64,000 nt of DNA from Gaiellales bacterium (GCA_036403155.1 DASWRM010000034.1:62001-126000); one strand, 5' to 3'; numbered from the stretch's first letter, positions 43,939-53,135 are shown. The notes: generated by a model not told the origin, from the letters alone. Program-made: numbers and translations.

Positions 43939-44243
43939 TGCGCGTCGGCGTCGAGTACTTCGTGTCGGTCTCGGCGATCGTGTTCGGCATCGGGCTGTTC
44001 GGCGTCTTCACGCGCCGCAGCCCGCTGATCCTGCTGCTGTCGGTGGAGCTGATGCTGAACGCGTGCAACCTCGCGCTGATCGCCTTCTCGCGGCAGTGGG
44101 GCACGCACAGCGGGCAGATCTTCGCGCTGGTCGTGATGGGGGTCGCGGCCTCGGAGGTCGTCATCGGCCTGGGGCTGGTGGTGGCCGTGGCCCGCCGCAA
44201 GGCCAACCTGGACGTCGACCGGCTGACCGCGCTTCGAAACTGA
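43938..44243 (+). CDS. nuoK: NADH-quinone oxidoreductase subunit K
   Basis: 101 residues, three transmembrane helices. The conserved glutamate of helix 2 lies in LLLSVELMLNACNLALIAFS, and a second acidic residue is in ASEVVIGLGLVVAVAR. Related to MrpC of Na+/H+ antiporters. Start ATG 43938 with GGAGG upstream; coupled to nuoL (TGATG). Confidence 0.96.
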   Translation: MRVGVEYFVSVSAIVFGIGLFGVFTRRSPLILLLSVELMLNACNLALIAFSRQWGTHSGQIFALVVMGVAASEVVIGLGLVVAVARRKANLDVDRLTALRN

Positions 44244-46147
44244 TGGAAACGCTCTCCTGGCTCTGCCTGCTGCTCCCCCTGGCCGGCGTCGCGGTGCTCG
44301 CCGTGGCCGTCAACCGCATCTCGCGCGGGGTGGCCGCGTGGGCCGGGACGGCGTTCGCATTCGCCTCGTTCATCTGCGCGGCGATCGTGTTCTTCTCCAT
44401 CCTGGGCGAGGGGGAGAGCCAGCGGCAGCACATCTACACGCTCTACACGTGGGCAGGGGGCGGCCCGGGGACGCTCCAGGTGCCGCTCAACATCCAGGTC
44501 GACCAGCTGTCGGTCGTGGAGATGCTGATCGTCTCGGGCGTCGGCGCCCTGATCGTCATGTACTCGATCGGCTACATGGACGGCGACCCGAAGGAGCGGC
44601 GGTTCTTCGCCTACCTCGACCTGTTCATGTTCTCGATGCTCCTGCTGGTCATGGCCGGGAACTTCGTGCTCCTGCTGGCCGGCTGGGGCCTGGTCGGGCT
44701 CTCGTCCTACCTGCTGATCGGCTTCTGGCACGAGCGCCGCGCGCCGGTGGAGGCGGCGAAGAAGGCCTTCGTGATGAACGCCATCGGCGACGTCGGCATC
44801 GCCATCTCGATCTTCTTCATGGCCCGTGACATCGGCAGCACGAACTTCCACGAGGTGTTCACGCGCGCGCCGGACGTGTGGGCGAAGGGCGGCTCCAGCG
44901 CCAACTGGGTGGCGCTGGGCCTGCTGGTCGGGGCGGTCGCCAAGTCGGCGCAGATCCCGCTGCACACCTGGCTCCCGGACGCCATGGAGGGCCCCACGCC
45001 GGTCAGCGCGCTGATCCATGCGGCGACGATGGTGACCGCCGGCGTCTACCTGGTCGCGCGCACGCACGTGCTGTTCGAGAACGCCCCCAGCGTGCAGGAC
45101 GCGGTCGCGCTGATCGGCGTCGCGACGCTGCTGATGGCGGGCGTCATCGCCATCGTGCAGACCGACATCAAGCGCATCATCGCCTACTCCACGATGAGCC
45201 AGATCGGGTACATGTTCGCGGCCGTGGGCGCCGGCGCCTACTCGGCGGGGATGTACCACCTGCTCACCCACGCGTTCTTCAAGGCGCTGCTCTTCCTCGG
45301 CGCGGGCATCGTCATCCACGCCGTCGCGAACGAGCAGGACGTGCGGCTGATGGGCGGCCTGCGCTCGGCCCTGCCGCGGACGACCATCCTGATGTGGGTG
45401 GCGACGGTCGCGCTGATCGGGTTCTGGCCGCTCTCGAAGGATGCGATCCTCGCGGACGAGCTGCACCGCGGCAACGCGGTCGGCTGGATCGTGTTCGTCG
45501 GGGGGCTGGCCGGCGCCGGGCTGACCGGGATCTACGCGGCGCGGCTGATGCGCCTCGTCTTCTACGGCGACATGAGCGACTTCGCGCGGACGAAGCTGCA
45601 CGGCGGCCACGGGGAGGCTCCCTGGACGATGTTCTGGCCGGTCGCCGTGCTCGGCGCGGGCACCGTGCTGTCCGGCTTCCTCGCGGTCGGGTTCGGCGCC
45701 ACCAACCAGTTCGGCAACTTCCTTGCAGAGACGGCGCCGACCATCGAGCCGACGGTGACGCAGGACGTGATCACGACGGCGATCGCCTGGGCGCTCGGAC
45801 TGGGCGGCATCCTGCTGGTCTGGCGGCTCTACGCCGACCCGGCACGCGTCGCGGGCATGCGCGGCCGGTTCGAGACGATGGCGACGATCGCCGAGGCGAA
45901 GTTCGGCTGGGACGAGCTCTACCGGAACATCGGCTACCGGCCGGCGCGCTGGACGGCGCTGACCGCGAACCGGCTGTTCGAGCGCTGGGTGATCGGCGGC
46001 TCGATCTGGCTGGTTCGCACGATCGTGGACACGCTCGCGCGGGTGACGTCCGTGTCGCAGTCGGGGATCGTCCGCCAGTACGCGACCGTGCTCGCCTCCG
46101 GCGCCGCGGTGCTGGCCGTGTACTTCCTCGGGAAGGCCAACCTGTGA
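44243..46147 (+). CDS. nuoL: NADH-quinone oxidoreductase subunit L
   Basis: 634 residues, about sixteen transmembrane segments including the long lateral helix near the C-terminus. Antiporter-like core: LLAGWGLVGLSSYLLIGFW with its Glu/Lys partners, KSAQIPLHTWLPDAMEGPTPVSALIHAATMVTAG and the HAFFKALLFLGAG helix. Distal proton pump of the membrane arm. Stop overlaps nuoM start (GTGA). Confidence 0.97.
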   Translation: METLSWLCLLLPLAGVAVLAVAVNRISRGVAAWAGTAFAFASFICAAIVFFSILGEGESQRQHIYTLYTWAGGGPGTLQVPLNIQVDQLSVVEMLIVSGVGALIVMYSIGYMDGDPKERRFFAYLDLFMFSMLLLVMAGNFVLLLAGWGLVGLSSYLLIGFWHERRAPVEAAKKAFVMNAIGDVGIAISIFFMARDIGSTNFHEVFTRAPDVWAKGGSSANWVALGLLVGAVAKSAQIPLHTWLPDAMEGPTPVSALIHAATMVTAGVYLVARTHVLFENAPSVQDAVALIGVATLLMAGVIAIVQTDIKRIIAYSTMSQIGYMFAAVGAGAYSAGMYHLLTHAFFKALLFLGAGIVIHAVANEQDVRLMGGLRSALPRTTILMWVATVALIGFWPLSKDAILADELHRGNAVGWIVFVGGLAGAGLTGIYAARLMRLVFYGDMSDFARTKLHGGHGEAPWTMFWPVAVLGAGTVLSGFLAVGFGATNQFGNFLAETAPTIEPTVTQDVITTAIAWALGLGGILLVWRLYADPARVAGMRGRFETMATIAEAKFGWDELYRNIGYRPARWTALTANRLFERWVIGGSIWLVRTIVDTLARVTSVSQSGIVRQYATVLASGAAVLAVYFLGKANL

Positions 46148-47574
46148 CGGTCGCGCTGATCGCCCTTCCCTTCCTCGCCGCGCTGCTGGTCGGGTTCCTG
46201 CCGCTGTCGCGCGTCGCAGCCGAGGGGCTGGCGCTGCTCGCCGCGCTGGCCGAGGTGGCGCTGGCGGCGGTGGCAATCGCCGGGTTCGACGTGGGTGGCG
46301 GAGCCCAGTACGTCACGAACGACCGCTGGATCGCCAACCTCGCCGGCGGCGCGGATGTGCGCTTCCACGTCGCGATGGACGGTCTGTCGCTGTTCATGGT
46401 GGCGCTGACCGCGGTCGGCGTCGCTGCCGCCGTGTGGTCCGCGATCGCAAGCAGGCGCGACCGCGCGCGCGTCTACCTCGCGCTGCTGCTCCTGCTCGAG
46501 TCGTCGCTCGCCGTGCTGTTCACGGCCCGGGACCTGGTGCTCTTCTACGCCGGCTGGGAGATCATGATGATCGCCCTGTTCGTGCTGATGGGCGTATGGG
46601 GCGGGGCGAACCGGCGCTCGGCGACGCTGCAGTTCATCATCTACTCGCTGATCGGGTCGCTGCTGATGCTGGTCGCGATCGCCACGCTGGGCGTGCAGGG
46701 CGGGTCGTTCGACCTGTCGACGCTCGCCAACCAGGGCCGAGAATCGACGTGGATGTTCCTCGCATTCGCCGCGGCGTTCTGCATCAAGGCGCCGATGTTC
46801 CCGCTGCACGGCTGGCTGCCGGCGGCGTACCGGGAGTCGACGCCGGAGGTGACGGCGCTGCTCTCGGGCGTGATCTCGAAGGCGGGGGCGTACGGGCTTA
46901 TCCGCTTCGCGGTGCCGCTCTTCCCTGGGACGGCCTACGACTGGCGCTGGCTGTTCCTCGGGCTTGGGCTCGCCGGGCTGCTCTACGCGTCGATCGTCGC
47001 GTTCCGCCAGCCGGACGCACGCGGCGTGGTCGCCTACTCGAGCATCGGCCAGATGAACCTGATCGTGATCGGGATCTTCTCGCTCGGCGCCGGCGGGGCG
47101 TTCAGCCGGAACGGGCTGACCGGGGCCGAGTTCCAGATGGTCAACCACGGCATCGTCTCGCTCGTGGCCTTCCTGCTGATCGGACTGGTCGAGCTGCGCA
47201 CCGGGACGGACGCCCTGCGGTCGCTGGGCGGCCTCGCGAATCGCCGGCCGGTCATGTCCACGGTGCTCCTGATCGCGGCGCTGTTCGCGCTCGCCGTCCC
47301 GGGCTCGAGCGTGTTCGTGTCCGAGATCTACATCCTGATCGGGGCGTTCGGGGAGAACGCCCTGCTCGGATCGGTGGCGGCGGTGGGGATCGTGCTGGCC
47401 GCGATGTACATGCTGCGCTGGTACTCGGCGCTCGCGCACGAGGACGACGGCGAGCTGGTGGACCAGGCGACGCCCGATCTGGGGGTGGGCGAGCTGGCCG
47501 TCGCAGTGCCGCTGGTGCTGCTCCTGCTGGCGATGTCGGCGTGGCCGTTCGGCGTGATGGAGCGAATCGGATGA
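46144..47574 (+). CDS. nuoM: NADH-quinone oxidoreductase subunit M
   Basis: 476 residues, fourteen transmembrane helices. Antiporter-like marks: FYAGWEIMMIALFVLMGVW (conserved Glu), CIKAPMFPLHGWLPAAYRESTPEVTALLSG (Lys and His), and NHGIVSLVAFLLIG. Second proton pump. GTG 46144; stop overlaps the nuoN ATG (ATGA). Confidence 0.96.
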   Translation: MTVALIALPFLAALLVGFLPLSRVAAEGLALLAALAEVALAAVAIAGFDVGGGAQYVTNDRWIANLAGGADVRFHVAMDGLSLFMVALTAVGVAAAVWSAIASRRDRARVYLALLLLLESSLAVLFTARDLVLFYAGWEIMMIALFVLMGVWGGANRRSATLQFIIYSLIGSLLMLVAIATLGVQGGSFDLSTLANQGRESTWMFLAFAAAFCIKAPMFPLHGWLPAAYRESTPEVTALLSGVISKAGAYGLIRFAVPLFPGTAYDWRWLFLGLGLAGLLYASIVAFRQPDARGVVAYSSIGQMNLIVIGIFSLGAGGAFSRNGLTGAEFQMVNHGIVSLVAFLLIGLVELRTGTDALRSLGGLANRRPVMSTVLLIAALFALAVPGSSVFVSEIYILIGAFGENALLGSVAAVGIVLAAMYMLRWYSALAHEDDGELVDQATPDLGVGELAVAVPLVLLLLAMSAWPFGVMERIG

Positions 47575-49037
47575 CGCTGCTCGCCGCCTCCACCGTCCCG
47601 GTCTCGTGGTCGGCGATCGCACCGGAGATCGTGCTGCTCTCGTGCGCATGCGTCCTGCTCACCTCTGCCATCTTCCTGCCCGCGCGCATCGCCCACGCGG
47701 TGTCGGCCGTCGTGGCGGTCGGCGGCTTCGCCGGTGCGATGGTCGCCCCGATCGCGGAATGGCATGACGCAGGTCGGTACGCATTCGACCACACGCTGCA
47801 CATCGACGCGTTCGGCAACGGCTCACGCCTGCTGATCTTCGGGGCGGGCATCCTGGCGGTCGTCCTGGCTTGGGGCATGCCGCGGGTGAGCGAGCGGGCG
47901 ATCGAGTACCACGCGCTGCTGCTGTCCGCCGCGGCGGGGATGTCGCTGCTGTCGGTCGCGAACAGCCTCATGATCCTGTTCGTCGCGCTCGAGCTGTTCT
48001 CGATCGCGCTCTACGTGCTGGTGGCGATCGACGCCGACGAGTTGCCGGGCCTCGAGGGCGGGCTCAAGTACCTGGTGATCGGCTCGGTCGGGGCGGCGTT
48101 CCTGCTGTACGGCTCCGCGCTCGTCTACGGCGCGACCGGCGAGCTCGAGTTCGACCGGATCGCGACCGGCATCGCCGACGCCCACAGCGGCGTGCTGCTC
48201 CTGGGAATCGCGCTGATCGTCGTCGGCCTCGGGTTCAAGGCGAACTCGGCGCCGTTCCACATGTGGACGCCGGATGCGTACGAGGGCGCACCCACGCCGG
48301 TGACGGCGTTCATGTCGGCTGCGACGAAGACCGTCGCGCTGGTCGTGACGCTGCGCGTGCTGGTGGTGGCGTTCGGCGAGGAGTCGGCGATCTGGGAGAC
48401 GGCCATCGGAGCGCTGGCGATTGCGTCGTTCGTCGTCGGCAACCTCGCGGCGCTGCGCCAGACGAACGTGAAGCGCATGCTCGCGTACTCCACGGTCGGG
48501 CACACCGGCTTCCTGTTCACGGCGGTGGCGGCCCACTCACAGCTGGGTACCCGGGCGCTGCTGTACTACCTGACGATCTACTCGCTGATGAACATCGGCG
48601 CGTTCGCGCTGGTCGCGATCCGGGAGCGGGAGCTCGGCCGACCGGTTGTGATCGACGACTTCCGCGGCTACGGGTACCGGCGGCCGCTGCTCGCGATCGC
48701 GATGGTCGTGTTCATGCTGTCGCTCGCGGGGCTGCCTCCCGCCGGCGGGTTCATCGGCAAGCTGTCGATCTGGAGCGCCGCCGTGGAGGCGGGGCAGACG
48801 TACCTGGCGGTGGCCGGCGTGGCGGCGACGGTCGTGGCGCTCGGGTACTACCTGAAGATCCCGTTCGCGCTGTTCGACCGGGACGTGACGGTGCCCGACG
48901 CGCCGTCGCGCCCGGCGCTCGCCGCCACATCGGCTACCGTCTTGGCAACGGGGATCGCGGTGCTGGTGCTGGGAATCGTCCCGGGCCCGCTCTTCGATCT
49001 CGCCCAGACGGCAAGCAGATCACTGATCGGCGGGTAG
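47571..49037 (+). CDS. nuoN: NADH-quinone oxidoreductase subunit N
   Basis: 488 residues, fourteen transmembrane helices. Marks: FVALELFSIALYVLVA (conserved Glu), GFKANSAPFHMWTPDAYEGAPTPVTAFMSAATK (Lys) and TNVKRMLAYSTVGHTGF. Third antiporter-like subunit and last gene of the nuo operon. The L,D-transpeptidase gene follows after only 8 bases, so read-through is expected. Confidence 0.96.
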   Translation: MTLLAASTVPVSWSAIAPEIVLLSCACVLLTSAIFLPARIAHAVSAVVAVGGFAGAMVAPIAEWHDAGRYAFDHTLHIDAFGNGSRLLIFGAGILAVVLAWGMPRVSERAIEYHALLLSAAAGMSLLSVANSLMILFVALELFSIALYVLVAIDADELPGLEGGLKYLVIGSVGAAFLLYGSALVYGATGELEFDRIATGIADAHSGVLLLGIALIVVGLGFKANSAPFHMWTPDAYEGAPTPVTAFMSAATKTVALVVTLRVLVVAFGEESAIWETAIGALAIASFVVGNLAALRQTNVKRMLAYSTVGHTGFLFTAVAAHSQLGTRALLYYLTIYSLMNIGAFALVAIRERELGRPVVIDDFRGYGYRRPLLAIAMVVFMLSLAGLPPAGGFIGKLSIWSAAVEAGQTYLAVAGVAATVVALGYYLKIPFALFDRDVTVPDAPSRPALAATSATVLATGIAVLVLGIVPGPLFDLAQTASRSLIGG

Positions 49038-49045
49038 GAGACGAC

Positions 49046-49693
49046 ATGCGACGAAGGCTGTTGACGGCGGTGCTGCTGGCGGCGATCGGGAGCGTGCTCG
49101 CTCCGACGATGGCGCAGGCTCGGACGCTCTCGGAGGGAATGTGCGGGACAGCCGTGCACCGGTTGCAGCACCGGCTCGTCGAGCGCAGCTACCTGCCAGA
49201 CGGCTACACCCCCGGCTGCTTCGACTACCGCACGACGCAGGCCGTGATGGCGCTCCAGGGATGGGTGCACCTGACTCGCGACGGTATCGCCGGCCCGCAG
49301 ACCAAGGCGAAGCTGCGCGCCTCCAAGACTCCGCGGCCGTGGACGGGCGACAGGCACTTCCGCCACATCGAGATCCACAAGGGCCGTCAGGTGATGCTGA
49401 TCGTGGGCAAGCTCGGGCGCGTGCTGCGCGCGATCCACGTCTCGACCGCGGGGCCGGGGCACGTGACGCCCGTCGGCCACTTCCGCGTGTACGCGAAGTC
49501 CCGGATGTCGTGGTCGACGCTGTTCCATGTGTGGCTCCCGTGGGCGAACTACATCCACGGCGGCATCGCGATCCATGGGTTCGCGAGCGTGCCCGGCGTT
49601 CCGGCGTCGCACGGCTGCATCCGGGTGCCGATGCCCGAGGCGCCGTACGTGTATGCGCGCGCGAAGCTGAACTCGCCGGTCTGGGTTCGGTAG
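49046..49693 (+). CDS. L,D-transpeptidase with peptidoglycan-binding domain
   Basis: 215 residues. Signal peptide (about 1-25, ending near AQARTLS), a PG_binding_1-like domain (about 28-95, VHRLQHRLVERSYLPDG and TTQAVMALQGW), then a YkuD catalytic domain with His177 in IAIHGFAS and the active-site motif SHGCIRV (His189, Cys191). Makes 3-3 crosslinks in peptidoglycan or attaches proteins to it. TAGGAG serves both as nuoN stop and ribosome site, so it is read from the nuo mRNA, a surprising link between respiration and wall synthesis. Confidence 0.9.
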   Translation: MRRRLLTAVLLAAIGSVLAPTMAQARTLSEGMCGTAVHRLQHRLVERSYLPDGYTPGCFDYRTTQAVMALQGWVHLTRDGIAGPQTKAKLRASKTPRPWTGDRHFRHIEIHKGRQVMLIVGKLGRVLRAIHVSTAGPGHVTPVGHFRVYAKSRMSWSTLFHVWLPWANYIHGGIAIHGFASVPGVPASHGCIRVPMPEAPYVYARAKLNSPVWVR

Positions 49694-49769
49694 ACCGGGA
49701 GGTCTCGCGGCCGCACGAGGCCGGCGGCCGGGCGTGACGGGCCCGTGCCACGGTGTCACCGAACCCTCA

Positions 49770-49798
49770 CAACCCCGGCCACCCCAGGGTCGGGGTTG
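49770..49798 (+). terminator. Hairpin after the nuo/L,D-transpeptidase transcript
   Basis: CAACCCCG paired with CGGGGTTG across a 13-base loop. It is the best termination candidate for the long nuo transcript. No U-tract. Confidence 0.45.
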
Positions 49799-49800
49799 GT

Positions 49801-49910
49801 CTCCAATAATTGGGGTGGGCCGCCGTTCGCGTCAACCAGGCCGCGCGATCGTCACGGACGTGTGACGATTCGCCACGCTGGGGCGACCGGAGTCGGGCTC
49901 CAATAATTGG
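49801..49910. repeat. Pair of AT-rich motifs CTCCAATAATTGG
   Basis: Two identical 13-base copies at 49801-49813 and 49898-49910, 97 bases apart in the same orientation. The core CCAATAATTGG is an interrupted palindrome. They stand out from the GC-rich background. The 259-base gap between the L,D-transpeptidase and the convergent membrane-protein gene holds no ORF; apart from these motifs and the hairpin I see nothing in it. Confidence 0.7.
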
Positions 49911-49952
49911 ATCGCCGATCTGCGGTATTGACGCCGCCGCGGCCCGGTTGGC

Positions 49953-50360
49953 TCAGCGAGACAGCAGCTCGCGCACGGGCCGCAGCCGTTCGCGCAGTGC
50001 GCCCACGTCCGGCATGCGCGCCGCCTCGGCTGCAAACCCCGCCGCCACCGCGACCAGCGCCAGCAGCGCGAGCAGGTCCGCGCCCCTCGGCTCGCGCGGG
50101 TCGAGCACGGATGGGAAGCGCAGCGCCGCGTCCGCCATCACGAGCGACGCGGCCAAGCCTGCGCCGGTGACGGCTGCGCCGGTGCGCCTGTCGAGGTGCT
50201 CGGCGGCGTCGAGGTACGCGAGGAACGCGGCAAACAGCAGCATCGCGGCGGCGAGCGCGGTGACGTAGCAGGCGACCAGGTTGTTCGGAGCGAGCTCGCC
50301 CGCCGCCACGGCGAGCACTGCGCCGGCCAGGGCCGCGCGCGGTGCGGATGTGTTGGTCAT
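49953..50360 (-). CDS. Small membrane protein, hypothetical
   Basis: 135 residues with four likely transmembrane helices (about 9-22, 27-48, 60-78 and 92-110) and a short cytoplasmic tail. No family recognised. The ATG at 50360 has no convincing -10 box or SD, so the promoter is unclear; the frame is supported by length and composition only. It is divergent from the UlaG-like gene. Confidence 0.55.
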   Translation of the reverse strand: MTNTSAPRAALAGAVLAVAAGELAPNNLVACYVTALAAAMLLFAAFLAYLDAAEHLDRRTGAAVTGAGLAASLVMADAALRFPSVLDPREPRGADLLALLALVAVAAGFAAEAARMPDVGALRERLRPVRELLSR

Positions 50361-50403
50361 ACCCCACTGTTCGCGGAATTGGCGGCCGCTCCTTCCCCGT
50401 GGC

Positions 50404-50409
50404 TAGTCT
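50404..50409 (+). promoter_or_regulatory. -10 box of a leadered promoter (UlaG-like gene)
   Basis: TAGTCT, 36 bases before ATG 50440, which has GGAGGAG as ribosome site. Confidence 0.45.
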
Positions 50410-50439
50410 CACGCCGGACACCGACTGGGAGGAGCGACG

Positions 50440-51159
50440 ATGGGGCTCGGGAACGGACTGCGCCTGACGTGGGTCGGACACGCGACATGGATGATGGAGA
50501 CGCCCGGCGGCAAGCGCGTGCTGATCGATCCGTGGGTGACCGGCAACCCCGTCGTCACCGACGAGCTGCGCGATCCGGGGCCCCACGACGTCATGCTCCT
50601 GACCCACGGCCACAACGACCACACCGGCGACGTGCTCGACCTGGCCGGACGTCACAAGCCGCAGGCGGTGCTCGCCATGGTCGAGCTCGGCGGCTACCTC
50701 GAGAGCCGGGGGGTCGAGAACGTGGTCGGCTTCAACAAGGGCGGCACGGCCGAGGCCGCGGGTCTCCGCTTCACGATGGTCAACGCGCACCACTCCTCCA
50801 GCTTCGCCGAGCAGGACGGCTCCATCGTTTACACCGGCGAGCCGGCCGGCTACGTCGTCACCCTGGAGGACGGACGGCGGGTCTACGTCGCCGGCGACAC
50901 GTGCATCTTCGGCGACATGGCACTGATCGGCCGTCTCTACCGCCCCGACGTCGCGATCCTGCCGATCGGCGACTTCTTCACCATGGGCCCCTTCGAGGCA
51001 GCCGAGGCGATCCGCCTGCTCGGCGTCAGGAAGGTCGTGCCCACGCACTACGGCACGTTTCCCGCTCTCAGCGGCACGCCGGACGCGCTGCGCAGCGCGG
51101 CGTCCGACGTCGAGGGCCTCGAGGTGCTCGACGTCCCGCCCGGCGGTACGGTCGAGTGA
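50440..51159 (+). CDS. Metal-dependent hydrolase, UPF0173/UlaG-like metallo-beta-lactamase fold
   Basis: 239 residues. Metal motif THGHNDHTGD near residue 55, then VNAHHSSS, the VAGDTCIFGDM segment and a final PTHYGTFP. This is the pattern of the UPF0173 family of stand-alone metallo-beta-lactamase-fold hydrolases. Substrate unknown. Translationally coupled to the second DUF1028 gene (GTGA). Confidence 0.87.
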   Translation: MGLGNGLRLTWVGHATWMMETPGGKRVLIDPWVTGNPVVTDELRDPGPHDVMLLTHGHNDHTGDVLDLAGRHKPQAVLAMVELGGYLESRGVENVVGFNKGGTAEAAGLRFTMVNAHHSSSFAEQDGSIVYTGEPAGYVVTLEDGRRVYVAGDTCIFGDMALIGRLYRPDVAILPIGDFFTMGPFEAAEAIRLLGVRKVVPTHYGTFPALSGTPDALRSAASDVEGLEVLDVPPGGTVE

Positions 51160-51974
51160 CCTTCTCGCTCGCGGCCTGCGACCTCGATGCACGCCAGTGG
51201 GGCGTCGCGGTGGCATCCAAGTTCCCGTCGGTGGGAGCGGTCTGCCCGTGGGCGCGCGGCGATGTCGGCGCCGTCGCCACGCAGAGCTTCGTGAACGTCA
51301 TGTTCGGCCCTGACGGGCTCGACCGGCTCGCCGAGGGCGGCAGCGCACAGGACGTGCTCGAGCAGCTGCTGGCAGAGGACGGCCAGCCCGGCGACCGGCA
51401 GGTCGGCATCGTCGATGCGCGTGGCGGGGCCGCGACCTTCACGGGACCGGAGTGCATGGACTGGGCGGGCGGCAGGGCCGGGCCCTGCTACGCCGCGCAG
51501 GGCAACATCCTCGCCGGGCCGCAGGTGGTCGACGCGCTCGTCGACACGTTCACCTCGACCACCGGCTCGCTCGGGGAGCGTCTCTCCTCGGCGCTGCTCG
51601 CCGGCGACCGCGCCGGCGGCGACCGCCGCGGCCGGCAGTCCGCGGCGATGATCGTCCGCCAGGTCGGCGGGGGCTACGGCGGCAACAACGACATCCTGCT
51701 CGACCTCCGCGTCGACGACCACCCCGACCCCGTGCCCGAGCTGATCCGGCTGCTCGACATTCACATGCTGCTCTTCGGCAAGACGCCGCCCGAGGACTTC
51801 CTGTCACTGGACGGGCAGCTCGGCGACGAGGTGCGGTCGCTCGTCGCCGCCCACGGCTATGGCTCTCTTGAGGAGTGGGCCGGGGTCGAGAACCTCGAGG
51901 AGCGGCTGTGGCCGGACGGCAGCCGCGTCGACCCCGAGGTGCTGCGGATGCTCCGCGCCGCCCCTCGGCCCTAG
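51156..51974 (+). CDS. DUF1028 family protein with C-terminal peptidoglycan-binding-like domain
   Basis: 272 residues. DUF1028 part (about 1-200): VTFSLAACDLDARQWGVAVASKF, CPWARGDVGAVATQSFVN, RRGRQSAAMIV. The last ~65 residues (TPPEDFLSLDGQLGDEV and the AAHGYGSLEEW repeat-like end) fit the putative peptidoglycan-binding domain often fused to this family. Paralogue of the protein at 10909. The family is structurally Ntn-hydrolase-like; activity is not established. Coupled to a metal hydrolase, so both may act on the same compound. Confidence 0.82.
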   Translation: MTFSLAACDLDARQWGVAVASKFPSVGAVCPWARGDVGAVATQSFVNVMFGPDGLDRLAEGGSAQDVLEQLLAEDGQPGDRQVGIVDARGGAATFTGPECMDWAGGRAGPCYAAQGNILAGPQVVDALVDTFTSTTGSLGERLSSALLAGDRAGGDRRGRQSAAMIVRQVGGGYGGNNDILLDLRVDDHPDPVPELIRLLDIHMLLFGKTPPEDFLSLDGQLGDEVRSLVAAHGYGSLEEWAGVENLEERLWPDGSRVDPEVLRMLRAAPRP

Positions 51975-52009
51975 AGCGGAGCCGTCAGGCGCCCACGGCC
52001 GAGGGCCGG

Positions 52010-53122
52010 TCAGCTCAGGATTGCGAGCGGCTTCTTGATCCGCTCCGCCCCGCGCTTGGGTCGGAGCACGCCCGGCACCGTGCGCGCGAGCTCGCGGATC
52101 GCGGCCGCGCTCGGCGCGTCGGGGTCCGAGACGACCAGCGGCGTGCCGGCGTCGGCCCCCTCTCGCAGCGGCTCGTCCAGGGGCACCTGACCGAGCAGCG
52201 GCACGCCCAGCCCATCCGCCAGCGCGCGCCCGCCACCCTCGCCGAACGGCCGCGTGATGTCGCCGCAGCACGAGCAGACCAGATGGCTCATGTTCTCGAC
52301 CACTCCCGCCACGCGCATGCCGGTCTTCGACGCGACGTCCGCGGCGCGCATCGCCACCTTCTGCGCGGCCGGCTGCGGCGTGGTCACAATCAGCAGGTCG
52401 GGCTCGGGTAGCAGCTGGCCGAGCGAGATCGAGATGTCGCCCGTGCCCGGCGGCATGTCCACCACCAGGTAGTCGAGCGCGCCCCAGTGCACATCCGAGA
52501 GAAACTGCTCCAGCGCTCGGTGCAGCATCGGCCCGCGCCATGGGATGGCGCCGTCGTTGTCGACGAAGAACCCGATCGACATGATCTTGAGGCCGTGGGC
52601 GACGGGCGGGATCATCATCTGGTCGACCGCGACCGGCCGGCGTGAGATCCCGAGCATCCGGGGCATCGAATAGCCGTAGATGTCCGCATCGACAACGCCC
52701 ACCTCCGCACCGTCGAGCGCAAGCGCGGTGGCGAGGTTCGCCGTCAGCGTGGACTTGCCGACTCCGCCCTTGCCGGAGGCGACGGCGATCACCCGCGTGG
52801 AGGGCTGCAGCGAGACCTTCCGCTCCTGCGCCGCCTCTCCGCCGGAGAGCTTCTCGCGCAGAGCCGTGCGCTGCTCCGACGTCATCGCATCGAACCCGAC
52901 GCCGACCGACTCGACCCCGGACACCTTCCCGACCTGCTCGCGCACCTGCTGCTCGAGGTTCGCCTTCATCGGGCAGCCCGGCGTCGTCAGGGTGATCGTC
53001 ACGTCCACCCGGCCGCCGTCCACCCGAACGTCGCGCACCATGTCGAGCTCGACGACGCTGCGGCGGATCTCCGGATCGATCACGGCCACGAGCGCCTGGC
53101 GGATGTCCTGCTCGCTGGGCAT
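52010..53122 (-). CDS. mrp: Mrp/NBP35-family P-loop ATPase, iron-sulfur carrier
   Basis: 370 residues. N-terminal MIP18/DUF59 domain (1-~95, LVAVIDPEIRRSVVELDMV and TTPGCPMK), then a deviant Walker A GKGGVGKST, the switch segment VVDADIYGYSMPRMLG, DMPPGTGDISISL, and a C-x-C-C motif (LVCSCCGD) near residue 285 where a bridging cluster would bind. Transfers Fe-S clusters in the cytoplasm. ATG 53122 is placed by the leaderless promoter, ruling out the longer in-frame frame to 53257. Confidence 0.93.
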   Translation of the reverse strand: MPSEQDIRQALVAVIDPEIRRSVVELDMVRDVRVDGGRVDVTITLTTPGCPMKANLEQQVREQVGKVSGVESVGVGFDAMTSEQRTALREKLSGGEAAQERKVSLQPSTRVIAVASGKGGVGKSTLTANLATALALDGAEVGVVDADIYGYSMPRMLGISRRPVAVDQMMIPPVAHGLKIMSIGFFVDNDGAIPWRGPMLHRALEQFLSDVHWGALDYLVVDMPPGTGDISISLGQLLPEPDLLIVTTPQPAAQKVAMRAADVASKTGMRVAGVVENMSHLVCSCCGDITRPFGEGGGRALADGLGVPLLGQVPLDEPLREGADAGTPLVVSDPDAPSAAAIRELARTVPGVLRPKRGAERIKKPLAILS

Positions 53123-53129
53123 GCCCGGA

Positions 53130-53135
53130 ATCGTA
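53130..53135 (-). promoter_or_regulatory. -10 box of a leaderless promoter (mrp)
   Basis: TACGAT on the minus strand, 7 bases before ATG 53122. Confidence 0.6.

Noticed and set aside
43253-46276. A 1007-codon antisense frame across nuoJ-K-L
   Set aside because: It lies opposite well-identified nuo genes and has the Arg/His/Asp/Gln-rich composition of a GC-driven shadow frame. Similar long antisense frames elsewhere (for example 6130-8892 and 45934-47649) were dropped for the same reason.
49694-49952. An attachment site (attL/attR) formed by the two CTCCAATAATTGG copies
   Set aside because: The copies are only 97 bases apart, with no integrase, no tRNA and no foreign genes between them.
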